Below, piece by piece: positions 50,770-61,587 of a DNA stretch of 64,000 bases. This stretch comes from Goekera deserti. GTDB lineage: Bacteria; Actinomycetota; Actinomycetes; Mycobacteriales; Geodermatophilaceae. Both the position numbers and the translations under genes were made by a program. A model generated the notes under the pieces. It had not been told where the DNA came from. It did no database searches and saw only the letters and a list, made by a program, of their open reading frames with translations. Position 1 is the first letter of the stretch, and the number at the start of each line of letters is the position of its first letter. The DNA lies in the NCBI RefSeq assembly GCF_010685995.1, contig NZ_JAAGWK010000009.1:1-64000 (forward strand), read 5' to 3'.

Positions 50770-52100
50770 TCACTTCTGGGCAACCCCGTGCAGCACCGTC
50801 GCGGTGCCGCGCAGGAACGTGTGGACGACGCGGCCGGGCAGCTCCCGGCCCGCGTAGGGGCTGTTGCGGCTGCGGCTGGCCAGCGCGGCCGGGTCGACGA
50901 CGGCGCGGGTCCCCGGGTCGACCAGGACCAGGTTGGCCGGCTCGCCGGGTGCGATCGGGCGGCCGTGCGCGGCGTCGCCCAGGCCGTCCAGCCGGCCGAT
51001 GGCGGCCGGTCGCACCGACATCCGGTCCGCCACCCCGCGCCAGTCGAGCAGGCCGGTGGCCACCATCGTCTCGACGACCACCGACAGCGCCTGCTGCAGG
51101 CCGAGCATGCCGGGGCGGGCCGCGGCCCACTCCGACTCCTTGTCCTCCACGGCGTGCGGGGCGTGGTCGGTGGCGACCGCGTCGATGGTGCCGTCGGCCA
51201 GCCCGGCCCGCAGGGCCGCGACGTCACGGTGCGTGCGCAGCGGCGGGTTGACCTTGAACACCGGGTCGTAGGCGCCGGTGCGGACCCCGCCGTCGACCTC
51301 GCCCTCGACGCAGGCGTCGGTGAGCAGCAGGTGGTGCGGGGTGACCTCGGCGGTGACCCGCACACCGCGGGACTTGGCCCAGCGCAGCAGCTCCACCGAG
51401 CCGGCCGTGGAGACGTGGCAGACGTGCAGCCGCGCACCGACGTGCTCGGCGAGCAGCACGTCCCGGGCGATGATCGCCTCCTCGGCGACCGCCGGCCAGC
51501 CGGTCAGGCCCAGCCGCGCGGAGCGTTCGCCCTCGTGCATCTGGGCGCCCACGGTCAGCCGCGGCTCCTCCGCGTGCTGGGCGACGACCCCGTCGAAGGC
51601 CTTCACGTACTCCAGTGCCCGGCGCATCAGCGACGGGTCGGCGACGCAGTGCCCGTCGTCGGAGAACACCCGCACCCGGGCCGCCGAGTCGGCCATCGCA
51701 CCGAGCTCGGCGAGCTGGGTGCCGGACAGCCCCACGGTCACCGCCCCCACCGGGACGACGTCGACCAGGCCCGCCTGCTGGCCCAGCCGCCACACCTGCT
51801 CCACCACGCCGGCGGTGTCGGCGACCGGGTCGGTGTTGGCCATCGCGTGCACCGCGGTGAACCCGCCGAGCGCGGCGGCCCGGCTGCCGGTCTCCACCGT
51901 CTCGGCGTCCTCCCGGCCCGGCTCGCGCAGGTGGGTGTGCAGGTCGACCAGCCCGGGCAGCAGCACCAGCCCGGAGGCGTCGAGCCGCTCGGCGCCGGGC
52001 ACGGACAGCGACGCCCCGACCGTGGTGATCCGGCCGTCCTTCAGCACGACGTCCACCGGGTCCTCGCCGTACGGCCGGGCCCCGGTGATCAGCACACTCG

Positions 52101-52104
<4 letters not shown>
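50770..52104 (-). CDS. pyrC: Dihydroorotase
   Basis: Cyclises carbamoyl aspartate to dihydroorotate. A 444-residue class I amidohydrolase: metal motif [17 protein letters not shown], later ligands in VVAQHAEE and [11 protein letters not shown], catalytic aspartate in AVATDHAPH. The ATG overlaps the pyrB stop (ATGA) and has GGAGGAG upstream. Confidence 0.97.
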
Positions 52105-53701
<1,597 letters not shown>

Positions 53702-53785
53702 CAGGTGATCCGCGGGGGAGGCTACTGCACACCTGCCGCCACCCCGCCGGGCGTCCGTACCCCCTAAGGGGTGGCCGCCTGTTGG

Positions 53786-53798
53786 TGACACTTCGTCT
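53786..53798. promoter_or_regulatory. Candidate BldD autoregulatory box
   Basis: TGACACTTCGTCT, 62-74 bases before bldD, matches seven of nine specified positions of the BldD consensus. BldD represses its own gene in Streptomyces. Weaker than the whiB2 site. Confidence 0.4.
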
Positions 53799-53859
53799 CA
53801 CGTACTCTCCGTTACCAGGAACTCCCGTCCCTCCTGACAGTGAGTGAGCACGCACACCG

Positions 53860-54393
53860 ATGAGCACCGACTACTCCAGGGCGCTGGGCGCCCGCCTCCG
53901 GGCCATCCGCAACCAGCAGGGCCTGTCCCTGCAGGGCGTGGAGGACAAGTCGCACGGCCGCTGGAAGGCCGTCGTCGTCGGCTCGTACGAGCGGGGAGAC
54001 CGCGCGGTCACGGTGCAGCGGCTGTCCGAGCTGGCCGTGTTCTACGGGGTCCCGGTGGCCGAGCTGCTGCCCGACCCCCGCCCCAGCTCGGCGGTGACCA
54101 AGAACACCAAGATCGTGCTCAACCTGGAGTCGCTGGGCTCGCTGCCCGCCGACGAGGCCGGCCCGCTGGCCCGCTACGCCTCGACCATCCAGGCCCAGCG
54201 GCACGACTACAACGGCAAGGTGCTGTCGATCCGCGCCGAGGACCTGAAGTCGCTGGCGATCATCTACGACATGAGCCCCGACGAGCTCACCACCCGGCTG
54301 ATCGAGTGGGGCGTGCTCTCCCCCGGCGCCGACGTCGCCTCCTACTTCGACGACGAGGACGACGCCCGCGACCGCCGCCGAGGGCCGCGCTAG
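53860..54393 (+). CDS. bldD: Developmental master regulator BldD
   Basis: DNA-binding repressor whose dimerisation is set by cyclic di-GMP. A 177-residue protein with an N-terminal Cro/CI helix-turn-helix ([37 protein letters not shown]) and a C-terminal domain from about residue 80. The c-di-GMP signature RxD-X8-RxxD is intact: R114-H-D116, eight residues, R125-A-E-D128, the same numbering as Streptomyces BldD. The only rightward gene in the last 30 kb; divergent from pyrR and convergent with nusB. Confidence 0.95.
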   Translation: MSTDYSRALGARLRAIRNQQGLSLQGVEDKSHGRWKAVVVGSYERGDRAVTVQRLSELAVFYGVPVAELLPDPRPSSAVTKNTKIVLNLESLGSLPADEAGPLARYASTIQAQRHDYNGKVLSIRAEDLKSLAIIYDMSPDELTTRLIEWGVLSPGADVASYFDDEDDARDRRRGPR

Positions 54394-54414
54394 CAGTCCG
54401 GGAGTCCGGGGAGC

Positions 54415-54482
54415 GGGGCCCGGAGGGTCCCCGACCCGGATATCCGAGCACGAGCCCGATCGAGTGGGGCCCGGAGGGTCCC
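54415..54482. repeat. 17-bp direct repeat between bldD and nusB
   Basis: GGGGCCCGGAGGGTCCC occurs exactly at 54415-54431 and 54466-54482. Each copy can form a small GGGxCC hairpin, so the pair may terminate the two convergent genes. The strings GGGTCC and GGCCC are also frequent in the dispersed hairpin repeats. Confidence 0.55.
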
Positions 54483-54488
54483 GCGGGC

Positions 54489-54896
54489 TCAGCTCGTCGG
54501 GATCTCCGCGCGGACGATGGCGCCCAGCACGCCGTTGACGTAGGCCGGGGAGTCGTCGGTGGAGAGCAGCTTGGCGAGCTCCACCGCCTCGTCGATGACG
54601 ACGGCGTCGGGCACGTCGTCCACCCAGAGCAGCTCGTAGACCGCCATACGCAGGATCGCGCGGTCGACGTCGGGCAGCCGGTCGATGGACCAGCCGCTGG
54701 CGTGGGTGTCGATCAGCTCGTCGATCCGGGCGGACTGGGCGTGCACGCCCTCCACCAGCCGGACGGCGTGGTCGGGCACCGGCGGCGTGGTGTCGGAGAC
54801 CCGCTCGCGCAGCAGCTCCAGCGGGTCCCCACCGCGCAGGTCGGCCTCGTAGAGCACGTCGACGGCGCGCTTGCGCGCCTTGGAGCGAGCGGCCAC
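54489..54896 (-). CDS. nusB: Transcription antitermination factor NusB
   Basis: With NusE (S10) binds boxA RNA to keep RNA polymerase going through rRNA operons. A 135-residue all-helical protein: SKARKRAVDVLYEADLRGGDP, DRAILRMAVYELLWVDDVPDAVVIDEAVELAKLLSTDDSPAYVNGVLGAI. The GTG start at 54896 lies four bases after the efp stop. Confidence 0.96.
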   Translation of the reverse strand: MAARSKARKRAVDVLYEADLRGGDPLELLRERVSDTTPPVPDHAVRLVEGVHAQSARIDELIDTHASGWSIDRLPDVDRAILRMAVYELLWVDDVPDAVVIDEAVELAKLLSTDDSPAYVNGVLGAIVRAEIPTS

Positions 54897-54900
54897 GAGG

Positions 54901-55461
54901 TCAGCTGACCCGGCCGAGGTACCGGCCGTCGCGGGTGTCGACCTTGAGCTTCTCCCCGGTGGTGACGAACAGCGGCACCTGGATCTCCGCGCCGGTCTCC
55001 AGCGTGGCCGGCTTCGTGCCGCCGGTGGAGCGGTCGCCCTGCAGGCCCGGGTCGGTGTGCTGCACCACCAGCTCCATGGTGACCGGCAGCTCGACGTAGA
55101 GCGGGGTGCTCTCGTGCACCGCCACGGTGACCTCGGTGTTCTCCAGCAGGTAGTCCGCCCCGCTGCCGAGGGTGGCCGCGGACACCGGGATCTGGTCGAA
55201 GGTGTCGCCGTCCATGAAGACGTAGTCGGCGCCGTCCTTGTACAGGTAGGTCATGGTCCGCTTGTCCACGTTCGCCGTCTCGATCTTGAGCCCGGCGTTG
55301 AAGGTCTTGTCCACGACCTTCCCGGACAGCACGTTCTTCAGCGTGGTGCGCACGAAGGCACCGCCCTTGCCGGGCTTCACGTGCTGGAAGTCGGTGACGG
55401 TCCACAGCTGACCGTCCAGGTTGAGGACGATGCCGTTCTTGAGGTCGTTGGTGGTAGCCAT
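54901..55461 (-). CDS. efp: Translation elongation factor P
   Basis: Relieves ribosome stalling at proline stretches. A 186-residue three-domain protein. The tip loop reads [10 protein letters not shown] with Lys32; no EpmA or YmfI-type modification gene is in the window. The C-terminal [25 protein letters not shown] is typical. Starts directly after the pepQ stop (TAG then ATG). Confidence 0.97.
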   Translation of the reverse strand: MATTNDLKNGIVLNLDGQLWTVTDFQHVKPGKGGAFVRTTLKNVLSGKVVDKTFNAGLKIETANVDKRTMTYLYKDGADYVFMDGDTFDQIPVSAATLGSGADYLLENTEVTVAVHESTPLYVELPVTMELVVQHTDPGLQGDRSTGGTKPATLETGAEIQVPLFVTTGEKLKVDTRDGRYLGRVS

Positions 55462-56568
55462 CTAGAGAACCAGCAGATCCTTGCTCGTGAGGGTCAACAA
55501 CTCGGGCGCGCCATCGGTGACGACGAGGGTGTCCTCGATCCGGACACCGCCGTGGCCGGCCAGGTACACCCCCGGCTCCACGGTGACGGCCATGCCGGCG
55601 GCCAGCTTACCGGCGCCGAGCGCCGAGATGCCGGGCGCCTCGTGGATCTCCAGGCCCACCCCGTGCCCCAGGCCGTGCAGGAAGTGCTCGCCGTGACCGG
55701 CGTCGACGATGACGTCGCGGGCCGCGGCGTCCACAGCGGTGACCTCGGCGCCCACCGCCAGCGCCGCCCGCCCGGCCGCCTGGGACTCGGCCACCAGCGT
55801 GTACACCTCGCGCTGCCAGTCCGCGGCATGGCCCAGCACCACGGTGCGGGTCATGTCGGAGTGGTAGCCGTCGACGGTCGCGCCGAAGTCGAGCTTGAGG
55901 AGGTCGCCGTGCCGCAGCACCGTCGCGTCGGGCCGGTGGTGCGGGATCGCCGAGTTCGCGCCGGTGGCCACGATCGTCTCGAACGACGGCGCCTGGGCGC
56001 CGAGCACCAGCATGCGGTGGTCCAGCTCCCGGCCCACGTCGAGCTCGGTGCGGCCCGGGCGCAGCGCACCCTCCGCGGCGAGCTCGGCCAGTGCCTGGTC
56101 GGCGACCGCGCACGCCTGCCGCAGCGCCGCCACCTCCGCCTCGTCCTTGACCGCGCGCAGCGCCTCCACCGCCCGGCGCACCGACTCCAGCCGCGGGGCG
56201 GCCGCGGCGCCGGAGGCCTCGGCGAGCACGCCCTCCAGCTGGTGCAGCCCGTCGACGGTGAGGTGGTGGGACTCGTAGCCGAGCACCGAGGCGCCACCGC
56301 GCACGGCGGCCCGGGCCAGCGCCGGCACCGTGCTGCGATCGATGACCGCCTCGACGTCGGGCACCTGCACGGCGGCCTGCGTGGTGTACCGGCCGTCGGT
56401 GCCGAGCAGGTCCGCGCCGCCGGTGCGCACCAGCAGGGCACCGTTGGAGCCGGTGAACCCGGTCAGGTAGCGCACGTTGAGCAGGTTCGTCACCAGGACG
56501 GCGTCCAGCCCGGCCGCCGCCGCGGTGGCCCGCAGCCGCTCCCGGCGTCCGGCGTGGTCCATGGTCAC
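55462..56568 (-). CDS. pepQ: Xaa-Pro aminopeptidase/dipeptidase (M24)
   Basis: Cytoplasmic metallopeptidase cutting before or after proline. A 368-residue protein with an N-terminal creatinase-like domain ([22 protein letters not shown]) and a pita-bread catalytic domain with five metal ligands: two Asp in [17 protein letters not shown], His in [11 protein letters not shown], Glu in VEPGVY and Glu in VRIEDT. The GTG start overlaps the aroQ stop (GTGA). The aroQ-pepQ-efp-nusB order is conserved. Confidence 0.94.
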   Translation of the reverse strand: MTMDHAGRRERLRATAAAAGLDAVLVTNLLNVRYLTGFTGSNGALLVRTGGADLLGTDGRYTTQAAVQVPDVEAVIDRSTVPALARAAVRGGASVLGYESHHLTVDGLHQLEGVLAEASGAAAAPRLESVRRAVEALRAVKDEAEVAALRQACAVADQALAELAAEGALRPGRTELDVGRELDHRMLVLGAQAPSFETIVATGANSAIPHHRPDATVLRHGDLLKLDFGATVDGYHSDMTRTVVLGHAADWQREVYTLVAESQAAGRAALAVGAEVTAVDAAARDVIVDAGHGEHFLHGLGHGVGLEIHEAPGISALGAGKLAAGMAVTVEPGVYLAGHGGVRIEDTLVVTDGAPELLTLTSKDLLVL

Positions 56569-56999
56569 GGGCGGACCTCCGCGGCGATCCAGCGCAGCGC
56601 GAGCTCGTAGCCGCGCACCCCGAGCCCGGCGATCACCCCGGTGGCGACCGGGGAGACGTAGGAGTGGGCGCGGAAGGGCTCGCGGGCGTGCACGTTGCTG
56701 ATGTGCACCTCGACCACCGGGGCCGTGGCGGCGGCCAGCGCGTCGCGCAGCACCACCGAGGTGTGCGTCCAGCCACCGGGGTTGACCACCACCGGGTCAC
56801 CGGCGTCGGTGGCGGCGTGCACCCAGCCGAGCAGCTCGGCCTCCGAGTCGGTCTGGCGCACCTGAACGGGCACGCCCAGCTCGATCGCCACCGCCTCGAT
56901 CATCTCGACCAGCTCGGCGTGCGTGGTGCTGCCGTAGACGGCCGGCTCGCGGGTGCCGAGCCGGCCGAGGTTGGCGCCGTTGAGCACCTGGATGGTCAC
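56565..56999 (-). CDS. aroQ: 3-dehydroquinate dehydratase, type II
   Basis: Third shikimate step. A 144-residue dodecameric type II enzyme: [17 protein letters not shown] with the lid arginine and catalytic Tyr, [18 protein letters not shown], and [16 protein letters not shown] with the catalytic His. GTG start overlaps the aroB stop (GTGA). Confidence 0.96.
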   Translation of the reverse strand: MTIQVLNGANLGRLGTREPAVYGSTTHAELVEMIEAVAIELGVPVQVRQTDSEAELLGWVHAATDAGDPVVVNPGGWTHTSVVLRDALAAATAPVVEVHISNVHAREPFRAHSYVSPVATGVIAGLGVRGYELALRWIAAEVRP

Positions 57000-58069
57000 G
57001 CGTGTGCTCCCGCCGGGGACGAGACCGCGTCCCAGGCCTGGGCGAGCCAGGCCGGGTCGGGGTCGGTGAGGATGCCCGGGCGGCCGAGTCCGTCCAGGAC
57101 GACGAACCGCAGCGCGGCACCGCGGGCCTTCTTGTCGATGCGCATGACCGCCAGCAGGGCGTCCCAGTCGCCGCGGTACGTCGTCGGCAGGCCCATGGCG
57201 GCGATCAGCTCGCGGTGCCGGTCGGCGCCCGCGCGGTCCAGCCGGCCGGCAGCGGCACCCAGCTCGGCGGCGAACACCATGCCCACCGCGACCGCCTCGC
57301 CGTGCCGCCAGCCGAAGTCCTCCACCCGTTCCACGGCGTGGCCCAGGGTGTGCCCGTAGTTGAGGAACTCGCGCCGGCCGGTGTCGTAGAGGTCCTCGCC
57401 CACGGCATCGGCCTTGACCTGCACGGCGCGGGTGATCAGCTCGGCGGTGTCGCGGCGCCCGGTCGGGTCGGCCGCCAGCAGCTCCAGCACCTGCTGGTCG
57501 GCGATGAACCCGCACTTGACCACCTCGGCCAGCCCGGAGCGGAACTCCGGCTCGGACAGCCCGGCCAGCGCGTCGGTGTCGGCCAGCACCGCCGCGGGCG
57601 GGTGGAAGGCACCGACCAGGTTCTTGCCGGCCGCGGTGTTGATCCCGGTCTTGCCGCCCACCGCGGCGTCGACCATGCCCAGCAGGCTGGTCGGCACCTG
57701 GACCACGCGCACGCCGCGCAGCCAGGTGGCGGCCAGGAAGCCGGCCAGGTCGGTGACCGCTCCCCCACCCAGCCCGACGACGGCGTCGGAGCGGGTCAAC
57801 CCGCGGCGGCCCAGCTCCTCCCACCCGGCGACGGCGACGGCGGCGTCCTTGGCGGCCTCGCCGTCCGGCACGACCAGCGGGTGCGCGTCGACCCCGACCT
57901 CGCGCAGGCGGGCGAGCGCGGCAGCGGCGGCGTCGGCCAGCGGCGGGCTGTGTACCACCACCGCCCGCGCGGTGCCGGCCAGCACGGAGCCCAGCTCGGC
58001 CTGCACGCCGGGGCCGATCACCACCTCGTACGGCGCAGCCCCGGCGACGGTGACCCGGTGGGCGTTCAC
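56996..58069 (-). CDS. aroB: 3-dehydroquinate synthase
   Basis: Second shikimate step; converts DAHP to 3-dehydroquinate with NAD+ and a divalent metal. A 357-residue protein with [42 protein letters not shown] and the metal histidines in [16 protein letters not shown] start overlaps the aroK stop (GTGA). Confidence 0.97.
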   Translation of the reverse strand: MNAHRVTVAGAAPYEVVIGPGVQAELGSVLAGTARAVVVHSPPLADAAAAALARLREVGVDAHPLVVPDGEAAKDAAVAVAGWEELGRRGLTRSDAVVGLGGGAVTDLAGFLAATWLRGVRVVQVPTSLLGMVDAAVGGKTGINTAAGKNLVGAFHPPAAVLADTDALAGLSEPEFRSGLAEVVKCGFIADQQVLELLAADPTGRRDTAELITRAVQVKADAVGEDLYDTGRREFLNYGHTLGHAVERVEDFGWRHGEAVAVGMVFAAELGAAAGRLDRAGADRHRELIAAMGLPTTYRGDWDALLAVMRIDKKARGAALRFVVLDGLGRPGILTDPDPAWLAQAWDAVSSPAGAHA

Positions 58070-58665
58070 CGCCGGCCCCGGTCCAGCTGGCCGTGCGGTG
58101 CCGGGTGCGCAGCGACGGCGGCGAGCACCTCGGCCACCACGTGGTCGACCGGGCGGTCGCCGGTGGGCACGGTGCGGGTGGCCACCTCGCGGTACAGCGG
58201 TGCGCGCTGCGCCAGCATGTGACGCAGCATCGCCCGCGGGTTGACCGCCAGCAGCGGCCGGTCCCGGTTGAGGCCCACCCGGGAGGCGGCCGAGGCGAGG
58301 TCGACGTCCAGCCAGACGACGGTGCCCCCGGCGCGGCCGTACGCGACCAGCAGCGCCCGGGTCGCGGCGCTGGTCACCGCGCCGCCGCCGAGGGCCAGCA
58401 CGCCGTCGTGCTCGGCCAGCGCCGTGGCCACCGCCCGCTCCTCCAGGGCGCGGAAGTGCGGTTCGCCGGCGTTGACGAACAGGTCGCTGATCGTCGTCCC
58501 GGTCGCGGTCTCGACGTCGTGGTCGGTGTCCCGGAAGCCGACCTGGAGCCGGCGGGCGACCGCGCGGCCGACGGTGGTCTTGCCGGACGCGGGCGGGCCG
58601 ACGACGACCAGCAGCGGCCCGGACCGGCCCGGGCCGTCGGGGTCGGCGGGCAGGTCGGTGCTCAC
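58066..58665 (-). CDS. aroK: Shikimate kinase
   Basis: Phosphorylates shikimate at the 3-OH. A 199-residue P-loop kinase: [14 protein letters not shown], the Asp-containing FRDTDHDVE for shikimate, LALGGGAVT and the lid [11 protein letters not shown] start overlaps the aroC stop (GTGA). Confidence 0.96.
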   Translation of the reverse strand: MSTDLPADPDGPGRSGPLLVVVGPPASGKTTVGRAVARRLQVGFRDTDHDVETATGTTISDLFVNAGEPHFRALEERAVATALAEHDGVLALGGGAVTSAATRALLVAYGRAGGTVVWLDVDLASAASRVGLNRDRPLLAVNPRAMLRHMLAQRAPLYREVATRTVPTGDRPVDHVVAEVLAAVAAHPAPHGQLDRGRR

Positions 58666-59855
58666 CGGTAGCTGAGCGAGTCGAGGTAGCCGGCGACGTT
58701 GCGCCGGGTCTCGGCCACGGAGTCGCCACCGAACTTCTCCAGCGCCGCGTCGGCCAGCACCAGGGCCACCATCGCCTCCATGACGACGCTGCCGCGGGGC
58801 ACGGCGCAGGCGTCGCTGCGCTGGTTGATGGCCACCGCTGCCTCGCCGGTGGCGGTGTCGATGGTGGCCAGCGCGCGGGGCACGGTGGAGATCGGCTTCA
58901 TCGCCGCCCGCACGCGCAGCACCTCGCCGTTGGTCATGCCGCCTTCGATGCCGCCGGCCCGGTCGGTGGAGCGCTGCACGGTGCGCTGCCCGTCCACGGT
59001 GCCGGCCACGGTGATCTCGTCGTGGGCGACCGAGCCGCGCCGCCGGGCGGTCTCCAGGCCGTCGCCGACCTCGACGGCCTTGACCGACTGCACGCCCATC
59101 AGCGCCGCGGCGAGCCGGGAGTCCAGCCGCCGGTCCCAGTGCACGTGGCTGCCGAGGCCCGGCGGCAGGCCGTGCACCACGACCTCCACGACCCCGCCGA
59201 GGGTGTCCCCGGTCTTGCGGGCGTCGTCGATCTCGGCGGTCATCAGCCCGCTGGTGTCCGGGTCGGCGCAGCGCACCGGGTCCTCGTCGATGCGGGCGCC
59301 GTCGTCCGGGCCGGGGAGCACGCCGTCGGGCACCCGGACCGGGCCGATCGCCACGACGTGGCTGACCACCCGGACGTCGAGGGCCTGGCGCAGGAAGGCA
59401 CTCGCGAAGACGCCGAGCGCGACCCGGGCGGCGGTCTCCCGGGCGCTGGCCCGCTCGAGCACCGGGCGGGCGTCGTCGAAGCCGTACTTCTGCATGCCGG
59501 CCAGGTCGGCGTGGCCCGGGCGCGGCCGGGTGAGCGGGGCGTTGCGGGCCTGCCCGGAGAGCACCTCGGCGTCCACCGGGTCCGCGGCCATCACGGTGGA
59601 CCACTTGGGCCACTCGGTGTTGCCCACCTGGACCGCGATCGGCCCGCCCTGGGTGCGGCCGTGCCGCACACCGCCGGTGAGGGTGACCTCGTCGGTCTCG
59701 AAGCTCATCCGGGCGCCGCGGCCGTGGCCCAGCCGGCGTCGGGCGAGCTGGGCGTCGACGTCGGACGTCTGCACCTGCACCCCGGCCGGCAGGCCCTCCA
59801 GCACCGCGGTCAGCTGTTGACCGTGCGACTCCCCTGCGGTCAACCAGCGCAACAT
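58662..59855 (-). CDS. aroC: Chorismate synthase
   Basis: Last common step to aromatic amino acids; needs reduced FMN. A 397-residue protein with [27 protein letters not shown] and [12 protein letters not shown] plus the C-terminal [25 protein letters not shown]. The ATG at 59855 fits the family start; the frame runs on another fourteen codons upstream. Its leader contains the four-fold 23-bp palindrome array (59952-60043), a candidate control element. Confidence 0.97.
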   Translation of the reverse strand: MLRWLTAGESHGQQLTAVLEGLPAGVQVQTSDVDAQLARRRLGHGRGARMSFETDEVTLTGGVRHGRTQGGPIAVQVGNTEWPKWSTVMAADPVDAEVLSGQARNAPLTRPRPGHADLAGMQKYGFDDARPVLERASARETAARVALGVFASAFLRQALDVRVVSHVVAIGPVRVPDGVLPGPDDGARIDEDPVRCADPDTSGLMTAEIDDARKTGDTLGGVVEVVVHGLPPGLGSHVHWDRRLDSRLAAALMGVQSVKAVEVGDGLETARRRGSVAHDEITVAGTVDGQRTVQRSTDRAGGIEGGMTNGEVLRVRAAMKPISTVPRALATIDTATGEAAVAINQRSDACAVPRGSVVMEAMVALVLADAALEKFGGDSVAETRRNVAGYLDSLSYR

Positions 59856-59951
59856 GCCGGGCATTCTGCCAGCCCCACCGCAGCCACTGCCCCGCACGGC
59901 CCCCTGCGCTCCCGGTGCGCAGAGCGCCGAGCCCCCGGCACCGGAGCTGCC

Positions 59952-60043
59952 GCGCTCCCGGTACAGACGGTGCCGCGCTTTCTGTACAGAAAGCGCGGCA
60001 CTTTCTGTACAGAAAGTGCGACGCTCTCGGTACAGGAGGTGCG
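59952..60043. repeat. Four tandem 23-bp palindromic units upstream of aroC
   Basis: GTAC centres fall at 59961, 59984, 60007 and 60030, exactly 23 bases apart. The two central units (59975-59996 and 59998-60019) are perfect 22-base palindromes sharing CTTTCTGTACAGAAAG with arms GCG/CGC and GCA/TGC; the outer two are degenerate (GCTCCCGGTACAG, GCTCTCGGTACAGGAG). It lies between the leftward peptidase (stop 60057) and aroC (start 59855). The TTTCTGTACAGAAA core is far richer in A/T than its surroundings. Confidence 0.9.
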
Positions 60044-60056
60044 GCGCGGCGTCGGG

Positions 60057-60788
60057 TCAGGGTGGACCGGCGGCGGCGAGGGCGAGGGCGGCGCCGATCA
60101 GCAGGGGTGGGCCGAACGGGACGGCCGTGCGCCAGCCGGCCCGCCGGGTGGCCAGCAGCCCGAGGGAGAGCAGGGCGCCGACCAGCAGTCCGAGGAACAC
60201 CCCGGCCAGCAGCACGTCCCAGCCACGCCAGCCCAGCACCGGGCCCAGCAGCCCGAGCAGCTTCGCGTCGCCCAGGCCGAGCCCCCGCGGGACCGCCAGC
60301 CACAGTGCCGCCGCACCGCCGGCGGCCACCGCACCGGCCAGCACCGCGCGCAGCACCGCCGGCCACTGCCCGGTCACCGCGCCGTCCAGCAGCAGCGCCC
60401 CGAGGACGACGAGGACGGCGGGGCCGGTCACCCGGTCGGGCAGCCGGTGCACCAGCAGGTCCACCCCGCCCAGCAGAACCGCGGCCGCCGCCGCCGCGAC
60501 CACACCCACGGTCATCGGCCGGACGCCGGTCACCGCCACCGAACCGGCCATCGCCGCGGCGGCGAGCAGGCAGGTGGCCACCACGCGGCCGCGGGACGGG
60601 ACGACGCCGGTGCCGCGCACCGTCGGGTCGGCGAGCGGGGGGTCGGTGACCGGAGCGTGACCGGCGCCCGGCGCACTGCCGGCCACCGGGGCGCGGTAGG
60701 TGTCGGCGAGCCGGAGCGTGAGGCCGGCGAGGGGGTGGCCGAGGGCGAGCCCGGCGACCGCCGCGGCGGCGGCCAGGACGGCGTGCAC
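60057..60788 (-). CDS. Prepilin-type signal peptidase (A24)
   Basis: Polytopic membrane aspartyl protease that processes type IV pilin-like leaders. A 243-residue protein with about seven helices; the catalytic aspartates are in LLGGVDLLVHRLPD and GLGLGDAKLLGLLG. The N-terminal methyltransferase-like cysteine domain of PilD is missing, as in other short actinobacterial forms. GTG start at 60788, ten bases after the aroE stop. No pilin genes are nearby; its place inside the aro block recurs in actinomycetes. Confidence 0.86.
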   Translation of the reverse strand: MHAVLAAAAAVAGLALGHPLAGLTLRLADTYRAPVAGSAPGAGHAPVTDPPLADPTVRGTGVVPSRGRVVATCLLAAAAMAGSVAVTGVRPMTVGVVAAAAAAVLLGGVDLLVHRLPDRVTGPAVLVVLGALLLDGAVTGQWPAVLRAVLAGAVAAGGAAALWLAVPRGLGLGDAKLLGLLGPVLGWRGWDVLLAGVFLGLLVGALLSLGLLATRRAGWRTAVPFGPPLLIGAALALAAAGPP

Positions 60789-60798
60789 GGGCGCGGGC

Positions 60799-61587
60799 TC
60801 AGCGCGCGTCGAGCGCCGCGCGCATGGCGGCGATCGGCGCCGGGTGCCCGGTCATCAGTTCCACCTGGGCGGTGGCCTGCCAGAACAGCACGTCCAGGCC
60901 GCTGATCGCGACGCCGCCGGCCTCGTCGACCTGCCGGGCCAGCGGTGTCGGCCAGCCGGCGTACAGCACGTCCAGCACGATCTGCCCGTGCCGCCAGGGC
61001 AGCGCCGCCACGGTCTCCTGCCCGCCGGCCGGCACCGTGCTCACCACGACGGGAGCCGCGGTGCCCTCGGCGAGGTACCCGGCGCGAGCCGGCACGCCGA
61101 GGGTCTCCAGCACGTGCAGCACGCCGGCCGCGCGGGCCGGGTCGCGCACCAGCACGTCGACCCCGGTGGCACCCAGCGACGCCAGTGCCACGGCGGCCGC
61201 GGCCGCGGTGCCACCGGCACCCAGCACCGCCGCCTGCCCGACCTCCTCCACCCCGGCGACCTGCAGGGCGGTGCCGATGCCGAGCACGTCGGTGTTCTCC
61301 GCGCGCCAGCCCGAATCAGTGCGCACCAGGGTGTTGGCGGCGTGCAGCAGCCGGGGCAGCGGCTCGACCTGGTCGGCGACGTCCACGGCGGCCTGCTTGC
61401 AGGGCATGGTCACCGAGAAGCCACGCCACTCCGGGCCGAGGCCGGCCAGCAGCACCGGCAGGTCGTCGGCACCGATGTCCAGCGCGTCGTACTGCCAGTC
61501 GTCGAGCCCGAGCGCCGCGTAGGCGGCCCGGTGCAGCAGCGGGGACAGCGAGTGCGACACCGGCCGGCCGAGCACGGCGGCCCTCAT
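60799..61587 (-). CDS. aroE: Shikimate dehydrogenase
   Basis: Reduces 3-dehydroshikimate with NADPH. A 262-residue protein: substrate motif LGRPVSHSLSPLLHRAAY, catalytic Lys in FSVTMPCKQAA, Asp in AENTDVLG, and dinucleotide loop VLGAGGTAAAAAVAL. The ATG overlaps the mltG stop (ATGA); this assigns the start despite a longer open frame. Confidence 0.95.
   Translation of the reverse strand: MRAAVLGRPVSHSLSPLLHRAAYAALGLDDWQYDALDIGADDLPVLLAGLGPEWRGFSVTMPCKQAAVDVADQVEPLPRLLHAANTLVRTDSGWRAENTDVLGIGTALQVAGVEEVGQAAVLGAGGTAAAAAVALASLGATGVDVLVRDPARAAGVLHVLETLGVPARAGYLAEGTAAPVVVSTVPAGGQETVAALPWRHGQIVLDVLYAGWPTPLARQVDEAGGVAISGLDVLFWQATAQVELMTGHPAPIAAMRAALDAR

Noticed and set aside
59952-60043. Possible CRISPR array
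   Set aside because: The 23-base units are contiguous palindromes with no unique spacers, and there are no cas genes.
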